Source: Paguma larvata
Lineage: Eukaryota > Chordata > Mammalia > Carnivora > Viverridae
Length of the DNA: 64,000 bases
Reading direction: 5' to 3'
Assembly: GCA_030068075.1 (NCBI GenBank)
Contig: CM057826.1
Location: forward strand, 70,033,312 to 70,097,311
Of the stretch, positions 55,261-64,000 are shown piece after piece. The position numbers and the translations under genes were made by a program. How positions within the stretch are numbered: position 1 is the first letter of the stretch; each line of letters opens with the position of its first letter. The notes beneath the pieces are model-generated. The model did no database searches. It was given only the letters and a program-made list of their open reading frames with translations, and had not been told where the DNA came from.

Positions 55261-56289
55261 AAAGAGAAGGAGAGACAGAGAGAGAGAGAGAGATGGAGAT
55301 TGATTGATGGATAAGTGTTCTAAATTTTCTGCGATATTAGGCACAAAGTGTTAAACTTCTCCTGTATTGAATTTTTACTGTAATTCTCATTTAAACACAA
55401 TTCAACAAAATAACATAAATATACCATATAATTTTAGACATAATCATTAAAATTGAAAAGTTGAATTTTTATTTGAAATTTATGTCCTGATCCCTGAATT
55501 GGGATTCTTTTTCAAATAGTCCTTAAATGAAACAAATAGCCAATAAGTAAAACAAAACTAGAATTGGCCGTGCTTGTTTCAGTATCAGTTTTATTTATTC
55601 ATAAACTTAAGAATTGAGAAAATTGTTTACCTAAGCAAAAGCAATAAATAATAATGCAAGAAAAGCCTGCCTAAATTCCGTGATGATGGAATAGACCTTC
55701 CATTCCATTTTGTCATGGGAGCTGCTGCTACTGAGTATCCTGTGACAGGTTTGTCGACCATTGTCTATTGGAAACCTCTGCGTAACCTACTTCTCTTTGC
55801 TGCTCTCTCCTGCCTGGATCTAATGATGCACACCTTTATGTTTTTATATTTTTTCCGTTTCTGTTACTATGAGTAAGTTATGAAAACATCCTATTCCACT
55901 GAATTTGAAGGTAGTATTGAAATACAGTGTGACTTAAAAAACTCCTCCACAGATCATTATTTAGACTTACTCATTGTGAGACTAGGCAAAACCAATGTTC
56001 ATTGAGGAGAATGAATCTTTTGGAATAAGATTCTTATCAGTATCAATGCTATTCATTAAGATGAACACTGTATTAAACTTGGCATTATAGTCTGAATAAA
56101 AACAAAAACAACTGATCAGAATATTAGCAGTATGGATATATTAAACTTTATCAGAAGTTATATCAATTATTATATGATACAGTTTCTTTGCGTCAATACA
56201 CTATTTCCTAGAGTGTTTAGAATTCGTGTTCAATAGTTTTCCTCTTCTGATTTCTGAAATTTCAAACCACTATTCCAACTTCTTTTATG
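55261..56289. other. unrecognised, with short (GA)n
   Basis: A (GA)n tract lies at about 55266-55294. The rest of the 1 kb shows no gene or repeat family I can support. Confidence 0.4.
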
Positions 56290-56630
56290 CGTAAAGTTTT
56301 ATATCCGTGTTTTCTAGGTTGCCCAGTTTGTTGGCATATAATTTTTTGTAGTATTCTCGTAATGCTTTGTATATGGGTGGTGTCAATTGTAACTTCTCTT
56401 TCATTTCTGATTTTATTCACCTGGGCCTTTGTCTTTATTTTCTCAATGAGTCTGGTTAAAGTTTGTTAATGTTTATTTTTTCAAAGAACCAGTATTAGTT
56501 TCACTTTCTCCATTTTTAGATTCTATGTCACTTATGCTCTGATCTTGATTTTCTCCTTTATTCCTTTCTCCTTGGGCTTTGGTCTTCTTTTTCTAGTTCC
56601 TTTAGGCATAAGGTTACATTGTTTGAATTT
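56290..56630 (-). mobile_element. L1 ORF2 endonuclease-RT linker fragment
   Basis: Minus-strand L1, equivalent to about 18870-19200 of the full-length element: cccagtttgttggcatataa, gtaacttctctttcatttct, tttttcaaagaaccagta, ctagttcctttaggcataag. It is immediately followed by a plus-strand L1 3' end. Confidence 0.8.
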
Positions 56631-56635
56631 TAAAC

Positions 56636-56722
56636 TTGTCAAATCACTAAGTGGTACACCTGAAAATAATGTAACATTGTGAGTCAACTATACTAAAAAC
56701 AATTTTTAATAAAAATGTAAAC
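56636..56722 (+). mobile_element. L1 3' terminus, plus strand
   Basis: taagtggtacacctgaaaat, aatgtaacattgtgagtcaa, ctatactaaaaac, ending AATAAAAATG. This is the extreme 3' UTR end of an L1, in opposite orientation to the adjoining piece. Confidence 0.72.
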
Positions 56723-56734
56723 TTTGTATCTACT

Positions 56735-57120
56735 TTTTTCCAGTTTTACTGAGATATAGTTGACTTATAAGCAAGATGTAAGTTTAAGATGTACAGTATA
56801 ATGATTTGAATACCTGTGTGTATATTGCAAGATTATTGGTACAATAAGCTAAGTTAACATACCATCACATAATTATATGCTTTTGAATGTGGTCAGAACA
56901 CATTTAATGTCTACTCTTCTAGCAAATTTCAACTATATGATACAGTATTTCTAACTATAGTCACCGTGCTGTATATTAGAACCCAAGAAGTTATTCATCT
57001 TATGGCTGGAAATTTGTTCCCTTTGGTCAACATGTCTCCATGTTCCAATTCCAGATAAGCCCCATTCCACTCTGTTTTTCTGAATTTGGCTTTCTTTTTT
57101 TCTTGTTTTTGATTATACAT
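56735..57120 (-). mobile_element. older L1 3' UTR, minus strand
   Basis: tttactgagatatagttgac, taagtttaagatgtacagta, aagctaagttaacataccat, aactatagtcaccgtgctgt, cttatggctggaaatttgtt: block order of an ancient mammalian L1 3' UTR in reverse complement. Confidence 0.75.
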
Positions 57121-57504
57121 ATATGCGAGAATTTATAGTCTTTGTCTTTCTATCATAATTATTACGTAAATGATAAGCATATGAAATTTAATTGAATGCA
57201 ACATTCTACTCAATTTAATTTATTATTTAAAATAAAGTTTAAACTCTGAAGGGAATTTAGATTTAATCAAACCTGGCCGTGTCAGATAAGGAAAGAAAAC
57301 TGATCAAGTTGGGTGACTTGATTAATGATAAATTATAAAAATCATTTTTTGTGATGTAATTTTACAAAAGTTTTTGTTTATTTAGAAAAAATACAAAGCT
57401 GTTTAGATTAAAGCTGTACAATTCATGATGAGTTGTGATAGCAGAGCTGGGCAAAGCTGAGACCATGAAGAACTTTGTTTGCTAAAGAGTAGTGATTATA
57501 ATAG
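57121..57504. other. AT-rich sequence, nothing recognised
   Basis: 380 bp without a supportable feature. Confidence 0.4.
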
Positions 57505-57705
57505 CACAGTTGATCAACTCCAACACTATTGAAATTTTTAGTTACATAATTTTTTGTTACGGTGGCCTACTTCTGTGTGTTGTAAGATATTTATCAACAT
57601 CTTTGTCCTCTATGTGCACACACTATTTGTGATAATAAATAATATCTGCAGATATTGCCAAATGTCATGTGAGGACAAAATCATCCCAATTGAGAACATC
57701 TGATC
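57505..57705 (+). repeat. hAT-type DNA transposon fossil
   Basis: ccaacactattgaaattttt, gtgtgttgtaagatatttat, caacatctttgtcctctatg, ctgcagatattgccaaatgt, aattgagaacatctgatcc. This matches a common mammalian MER-type hAT element (pattern 'cactattgacatttt...cattgtaggatgtttagcagc...gacattgccaaatgtc'). The exact family is not certain from memory. Confidence 0.65.
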
Positions 57706-58153
57706 CACAGACAATGGATGACTCTTTATATTAAGAAACAGTATATGCTAAGATTTTGTCTTAGAAGTATGCTAAAGAAAGAATTAAAGAAGACAGATTT
57801 TATACGAGAAGATTATAATCCCTTCACTCACTAGAAAGGGATTTTAAAGATAAAAAGGAGAACCATGGAGAGTATGATAAGTCAACTTGGAAGGATGCTA
57901 TGAAAGAAAACTAAATTATTTATATAATGAGTATGATGGTAAACATCATTTGGTATATTTTCTAATTTTATTCCAAATGTAATATTAGTGTCACAAGTTT
58001 GCAAGAGAGAAGAATTAGAAGTTGACTGCTCGGCAGCTTATGGGAATAGAGTTGGAGGTAAAACTAGCATTTAAATCAAGTTTTCACTAAAGTTGAAGTC
58101 CAGGATTGTCTTGTGTTGCTGCAGTGCTCTGTCAAATGTGTTGTAGACAGTTA
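57706..58153. other. unrecognised sequence
   Basis: 450 bp without a supportable feature. Confidence 0.4.
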
Positions 58154-58350
58154 TTTTTTTTTAAGTTTATTTATTTATTTTGAGATCCCGTGTGTGTGAG
58201 TGGGGGAGGGATAGAGAGAGAAGGAGACAGAGACTTTGAACGGGTTTGGCACTGACAGCTGAGACCCTGGCATGGGCTTGAATCTGTCAACTGGGAGATC
58301 ATGATCTGAGCCGAAGGTGGATACTTAATCGACTCTGCCACCTAAGCACC
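58154..58350 (-). mobile_element. CAN SINE, minus strand
   Basis: T-run, AAGTTTATTTATTTATTTTG, gtgggggagggatagagaga, gcactgacagctgagaccct, gagatcatgatctgagccga, head with CTCTGCCACCTAAGCACC. Confidence 0.92.
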
Positions 58351-59293
58351 ACAACATTCATATTTATACATCTGGAATTGGTATCCAGAGTTTATCTGTA
58401 ATTTAGCATTTGAGACTTTGCTTTCACTAACTGAAAGTTCACCTCTTATTCTTCTTGGGGTGTCACACTATGCTTCATTTCTATCCTTCTTTTTTTTTTT
58501 TTTTTTACCTATTTTTTCCCACACACCTATTTTTATTTCCTGCCTAAGTCTCCAATCTTTGTCAGCCAAATTGTTTAAGGACAAACTATAAAAACAAAGC
58601 AATAAGAGTATATTTTGGAATAAAATAATATATTTTGAAAGCCATTCTCCTAAACCTTTTTATTATTAGTAGTATTTTTTTATGCATGAGAGTTAATTTA
58701 GCCTAAGTGTGTGGGTTTATTTGCTTAATTTCCTAGTCATTGACTCATGGGCTGTCTTAAAAAAAATCCTATTCTTCAATTAGTTAAAGCAATAAATATA
58801 TTTATAATAATTATTTGGAAAACATATGTATTGGTACATTGGTGCTTTTGCTACATTGAGATTCTTGACCAGAAATGACCTTAATAAATAACTGTATTCC
58901 CATATAAGATAAGGGCTGGAGTTTAAGAACAACCAGTGTTTGTTAGTCGTTCGAAGATCTCAAAGTCAACAACTGATTCCCTTGAATCTCTCCTTTTAAA
59001 ACAAGAAAGAAAAGCAGAGAGAGCATCAACTGCTTTTCATGATAAAAAGCAAAATTTTCACAGAAGCCTTCCAGAAATATGTACATATATTTATTGTACT
59101 GTGTTTCACATAGTTAAACCTTCATCTAAGAGAATATTTAAAAGTAATTACCTTTTCCAACTTCTAAGGTGAAGACCTGTTTGGGAAAATAATTAAGGAA
59201 TAGCTGTTGGCTAAGCCAGGCTAGACTCAAAAATTGCTGATATGATTATGCGCTGAAGAGCTTTGGTTCCAAGGGAATGTATTTAAAAATGCC
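58351..59293. other. AT-rich sequence, nothing recognised
   Basis: A T-run lies at about 58490-58506. The 78-codon plus frame (58936-59172) has no recognised domain. Nothing else supportable. Confidence 0.4.
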
Positions 59294-59507
59294 AGGAGTG
59301 CATGGGTGGCTTAGTTGGTTAGGTGCCCAACTTCAGCTCAGGTCCTGATCTCCTGGTTTCTGACATCAAGCCCTGCCTGCATCAGGCTTTCTGTTGCCAG
59401 CCCAGAGCCCCATTTGGATCCTCTCTCCCTCTCTCTCTCTCTCTGCCCCTCCCCCACCCACGCTCTTGCGCTCTTTCAAAATAAATATTAAAAAAATACT
59501 AAAAAAT
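59294..59507 (+). mobile_element. CAN SINE
   Basis: Diverged head AGGAGTGCATGGGTGGCTTAG, AACTTCAGCTCAGGTCCTGA, gttgccagcccagagcccca, a CT region, and a CAAAATAAATATTAAAAAAA tail. Confidence 0.9.
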
Positions 59508-60077
59508 TGTGCTATTGTCTTTGCGTATTTAACGGTAAAGAGCGGTACAATCAGTATGAATATGTGTCCAAAGAACTCTGGTTAATATAACAGAACTACT
59601 TCTTAAGCAAGTTAATAAATAAATGTATAGGTATATATGGCTAAGATATTTTCATAGACAGCAAACCAATACAAATCTATTATACTTCTTGTTTTATGTA
59701 AGATTATTTTATACATTCAAAATAAGATAATATTTCACAGATGCCATGAAACTCAACATCTGTTTTTATGACTTTGGGTTCAACATAGGAGGCCTCTCAG
59801 CAGAGTGAAAGGAAATTCTTTATTTTTCCAAGTTTGTGAACAATAAATCAGGTATTAAATTGGGTATCTATAAGCATATCTTCACTGATGCCTGCTAGGG
59901 AACTAGTTATTTGCCACATTTTCAAGCCATCGTTCTTTAAATATTTATTTAACAAGAGCAGTATTGGCACTTACAACAGATTGCTTTCCTGTGTACATTT
60001 AGAGATGCTGTCAAGGGTGGAAGTGAGAACACTTTGGGTTTTTTGTGTGCTCTGTAACCACATAGATCGTTGAGTTC
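59508..60077. other. AT-rich sequence, nothing recognised
   Basis: 570 bp without a supportable feature. Confidence 0.4.
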
Positions 60078-60095
60078 AAATAGCACCACGATTCT

Positions 60096-60304
60096 TGGGG
60101 AAGCTGGGTGGCTCAGTCAGTTAAGTGTTAGACTCTGGATTTCAGCCTAGGTCATGATCTCAGTTGGTGGGATTAAGCCCTATGTGGGGTTCCCACTGAC
60201 AGCAGGGGCCTGCTTGGGATGCTCTCTGTCCCTTCCATGCTCATGTGTGTGCGCGCACTCTCTCTCTCTCTCTCTCTTCCTTCTTTCTGTCAAATAAACT
60301 TCAA
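60096..60304 (+). mobile_element. CAN SINE
   Basis: Head GGGGAAGCTGGGTGGCTCAG, ttcagcctaggtcatgatct, ggttcccactgacagcaggg, (CT)n at 60260-60280, short AAATAAACTTCAAAA tail. Target duplication AAATAGCAC(C/T)A at 60078 and 60305. Confidence 0.94.
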
Positions 60305-60315
60305 AAATAGCACTA

Positions 60316-60914
60316 TATTTCTGATTTACTCTGGCATCGTTTTCAGTGCCTTTTAAATATTGGAATCATAAGAACTGCTAAGCTATACAACCTCTTACTT
60401 AATCTCATTTCATCTACACAGTGATGAATAGCATTGGTGGAGAATTTCGTTCTTCTGATAGTACCACTTATTCTGGTGAGCCACCTCAGAGGTACATTCT
60501 GTTTGATGTAAAACTTCAGAATGTATTTGACACTTGTAGAACACTTTCTTTGTTCGTTAAGTACGGTCTTTGAGTTCGTAAAATCATCATCATAATATTC
60601 AAAAGACACTCACCCATTCTTTTCCTGTTTGCAAACGTCTTATTTCCATCTTTTTCAGTTGTCCCATTGGACAGAGTGCTTTAGAAGTGTTTTTACTAAG
60701 CTGTTTCAGTTTTCATTGCTAGGAAAAGGAAATGAGTTTTCAGTCCAAAATGCTTTGGATTTTCGAGAGAATGTTTATTTTAGCAAATTTTTTCTACATT
60801 TTGTAAAAGCTAGGGCACAGGGAAAATATGGTACAATTTGTGAATTAGTATGTGTGAAATATATTCTTGTTAATCTACATAAGTTTAAAAAATTAGGTCT
60901 CCTCCTCTTCTATT
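60316..60914. other. unrecognised sequence
   Basis: 600 bp without a supportable gene. Opposing open frames here (88 and 128 codons) lack any recognisable domain, and the longer one runs into the L2 element. Confidence 0.4.
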
Positions 60915-61045
60915 TTCATACAGAATGCAAACTTCATGAAGAAAAGAGGGTTTTTTTTGTTTGTTTTTTTAAAGCTTTTCTACCTCTAGTAGCTAGAATA
61001 TTGCCCATCATATAGTAGGTGCTCAATAAATACTTGTTAAAAGAA
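60915..61045 (+). repeat. LINE-2 3' end
   Basis: agaatgcaaacttcatgaag, then an internal T-run, gctagaatattgcccatcat, then the near-invariant L2 terminus atagtaggtgctcaataaat followed by acttgtta. Ancient, inactive. Confidence 0.85.
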
Positions 61046-61355
61046 GTACATAAAGGAAATAATTTTCAAAAAATATACTTTATCTGTACAAATGCATACA
61101 CAAATCTATAAGCACACTTAATATAGCACTCATAGAATTTTAAACTGAAAATTTTAACAGTATATTGATAATTTTCAAATATGATTTTATTTCAGAGACA
61201 TTATATTTGGAGGCATAATCAAATAGAATTGATGAGAATATCAAAATACAAAATAATTCTATGTTCTCAGAGATCTGTGTAACATTATTGTATGAAAACT
61301 ATAAAGTGATTCAAAAAATAACACCTAGAAAAAGCTTTAGGCAGTAACTCTCATT
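61046..61355. other. AT-rich sequence, nothing recognised
   Basis: 310 bp without a supportable feature. Confidence 0.4.
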
Positions 61356-64000
61356 TTTTTTTTAAGTTGAAGAGTAATTAACATACGATGTTATATTAGT
61401 TTCATATTTACAACATATTGACTCAACAATTCTATGCATTGCTCAGTGCTTACCATCTGTAACCACATAATTTTATTGTAATGTTATGGACCATAATCCA
61501 TAATCCATAATTTAAATCAGATTATTTGTTTTTAGGGTGTGTGCTGTGTAAATTATATATTTTGGATATTAACCTCTTCATGGATATATAATTTGTAAAT
61601 ATCTTCTCCCATTAAGTAGCTTGCCTTTTCGTTTTGCTGATGGTTTCATTCACTGTGTAAAACTATATTTCGGCGTAGCCTGATAGTTTATTTTTGCTTT
61701 TGTTTCTCTTGCGTAAGGATACAGATCTACAAAAATGTTACCAATGCTGATGTAATAGAAATTATTGTTTATTTTCTTCTAGGAGTCTTATGGTTTCAGG
61801 TCTCACATTTGGGTCTTCAATCCATTTTGAGTTTTTTTGTCTATGGTGTCTTTTGCATATAGCTCTCCAGTTTTACCACCACCATTTGTTGAAGAAAATC
61901 TTTTTCCCATTGTGTATTCTTGACTCATTAGTCATAGATTAATGCACTGTATGACTGTGGCTTTATTCTGTGTTCTGTGTTCCTTTCCATTGATCTCTGT
62001 GTGCCTTTTTATTCCAGTATCATACTGTTTTGATTACTACTGCTTTATAGTATATCTTGAAATCTGGAATTGTGATACCCTAGTTTGTTCTTTCTCAAGA
62101 TTGCTTTGGCTATTCAGGGTCTTTCATGGTTGCATACAAGTTTTTAGTATTATTTGTTTTACTTCAGTGAAAAATGCTGTTGGTATTTTGATAGACATTT
62201 ATTTCATTGAATATGGGAATTGCTTTGAGTAGTATGGATCTTTTAACAATATTAATTGTTACAATCCACTACATGGTATGTCTTTCCATTTCTTGGTGTT
62301 ATCTTTGTTTTATTTCATCAAAGTTGTATAATTTTCAGAGTATAGGTCTTCTACCTACTTAGTTAAGTTTATTCTTAGGCATTTAATTATTTTTGGTAGA
62401 GTTAAGAATGGGATTGTTTTCTTAATTTCTGTTCTGTATTTCATTATTAGTGTATAGAAATGCAATAACTTTTCATATATTTGTATCTTGCAACTTTACT
62501 GCATTCATTTATTAATTCTAAAAGACTTTGGTGATGTCTTTAGGATTTTCTATCTATAATATTATATCATCTGCACGTAGTGACACTTTTACTTCTTTCT
62601 GACCAGTTTGGATGGCTTTTATTTTTCTTCCCTGATTTCTGCAGTTAGGAATTGCAGTATTGCATTGAATAACAGTAGTAACAGTGGGCAGTTCGTCTTG
62701 TTCCTTGTCTTGGAGGAAAGGCTCTCCATTTTTTTTCACCATTGACTATGATGTTACGTGTGGGTTTTTTAGGTTTAGGCTTTATAGGGTTGAGGTATAT
62801 TCCCTCTAAACTCATGTTGGTGAGAGTTTTAATCATGAATGAATACTGGCTTTTGTCAAATGATTTTCTTGCATCTATTGAGAAAATTGTATAATTTTTA
62901 TCCTTTCTCTTGTTACATTGATTTGAAAACTTCGAACCACGCTTTCATCCCTGGAATATATCCTACTCGATTATGGTGAATGATGTTTTTTATGTATTGT
63001 TAAATTCATTCTAAGATTGTGTTGGGGGTTTTCTACATTTATGTTCATCAAAGAGAATGGCTTGTAGGGTTTGTTTTGTTTTATAGTATCCTTGTGTGGT
63101 ATTGGTATAAGGGTAATTCTGGCCTCAAAGAATGAATTGGAAACCTTCCTTTCTATTTAAGGAATAGTTTGAGAATAGGTATTCACTTTTCTATAAATAC
63201 TTGGTAGAATTTACATGTGAAGTCATTTGGTCCTGGGCTTTTTTTGTTGAGAGTTTTTGATTAATAGTAATCAGTCTGTTCAAATTTTTCTGTTTCTTCT
63301 TGATTTAGTTTTGGAAGATCATGTATTTCTAGGAATTTGTCCCTTTTTCTAGGTTGTCCTGTTCACATTTAATTTTTTCTAAAATTCTTTTATAATTCTT
63401 GTATTGCTGTGTTGTCAGTTATTTCTCCTCCTCTGTTTCTAATTTTATTTATTTGGATTATTCTATATTTTTCTTGATGGATTTGTTAATCTTTTCAAAA
63501 AATAGGTGTGGCTTCACTTATTTTTTCTATTTTTGAAGTCTATTTTTTATTTTCGTTTTAATCTTTATTGTCTCATTCCTTCTGCTAACTTTGGGCTTGT
63601 TCTTAGGTGTAAAGTTGGATTGTTTATTTAAGATTTTTCTTGTTTCTTGGTGTTGGCATATGTTGTTACAAACTTCTTTCTTAGAACTACTTCTGGTATG
63701 TCCCAAATACTTTGAACATTATATTTTCGTTTTAATTTGTCCGTGTATTATTTTTATTTACATTTTGATTTCTTGGTTGACCCATTCACTATATAGTAGC
63801 ATGTTGTTTAGCCTCCATGTCTTTGTGTTCTTTCCAGATTTTTTTTTATAGATTATTTCTGTTTAATACCTTTGTGGTTGTAAAATATCCTGAATTTATT
63901 GAATCTTGTTTTGTGGACTAACACGTGTTCTATACTAGAGAATATGCCATCTGCACTTGAAAAGAATTGTATTCTGGTTTCATATGGAATGTTCTGTGGG
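61356..64000 (-). mobile_element. LINE-1, 3' UTR into ORF2, runs off window
   Basis: Begins with a T-run and gttgaagagtaattaacata (3' UTR). ORF2 follows from about 61525: cttctcccattaagtagctt, ttgagaaaattgtataattt, ttcatccctggaatatatcc, and at 63951 gccatctgcacttgaaaaga, which parallels 19540-19570 (endonuclease) of the full-length copy. By the window end about 2.6 kb are visible, so it continues to the right. A minus-strand patch (62742-62554) keeps EVKVSLRADDIIL, where the RT FADD motif has become RADD. Confidence 0.88.

Noticed and set aside
58936..59172. 78-codon plus-strand frame with Lys/Glu/Arg-rich text
   Set aside because: More protein-like in composition than its neighbours, but no homology recognised and no convincing splice sites.
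60629..61015. 128-codon plus-strand frame
   Set aside because: Its 3' third overlaps a clear L2 3' end; no domain in the rest.

Overview
This window is mammalian nuclear DNA from a carnivore, most likely a feliform (cat-family type) genome. The main evidence is about twenty copies of a tRNA-derived SINE with the felid CAN-SINE layout: a head like GGCGCCTGGGTGGCTCAG, a body with AGCTCAGGTCATGATCTC, a CT-rich stretch and an (AAATA)n tail. There is also a near-full-length carnivore-type LINE-1. The background is AT-rich, and no ribosomal RNA gene, CRISPR array, operon or other bacterial or viral genome organisation is present. I could not recognise any host protein-coding exon with confidence, so the window reads as intergenic or deep intronic sequence.

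Layout: 1-16 kb is AT-rich unique DNA with a (CA)n and a (TA)n microsatellite, a MIR split by a younger SINE, a LINE-1 (L1) 3' segment (3.3-4.6 kb), four SINEs, and an L1 fragment pair in inverted orientation (8.1-9.0 kb) that looks like a twin-priming inversion. 16.0-22.5 kb is the centrepiece: a full-length minus-strand L1 with a GC-rich 5' UTR carrying a YY1-type site, ORF1, ORF2, a G-quadruplex-forming 3' UTR, two separate A-tails with 26 bp of non-L1 sequence between them, and 17-bp target-site duplications. Both ORFs are frameshifted. 22.5-27 kb is mostly unannotatable plus one MIR. 27.1-29.7 kb is an old plus-strand L1 broken by a SINE and by a second, younger L1 3' end. 30-43 kb holds a long old minus-strand L1 (34.4-37.3 kb), an L1 3' UTR piece, a MIR, a MER5-like element and several SINEs. 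43.8-48.5 kb is a 4.7-kb minus-strand L1 running from its 3' UTR into ORF1. 48.5-61 kb is mixed: SINEs (including a head-to-head pair), L1 pieces, MIRs, a hAT-type fossil and an L2 3' end. From 61.4 kb to the window end is another minus-strand L1 that continues beyond the edge.

There is no gene network to describe. The only coding capacity is that of L1 retrotransposons: ORF1p, an RNA-binding coiled-coil protein, and ORF2p, an endonuclease and reverse transcriptase. These proteins also mobilise the SINEs in trans. I did not find an undescribed biological system. The observations most worth checking are the short candidate 3' transduction and the ORF1/ORF2 stop-start overlap in the full-length L1, the inversion-type L1 insertions, a repeat-free segment near 10.5-11.4 kb with clustered transcription-factor-like motifs, and one weak exon-like segment near 49.1 kb.
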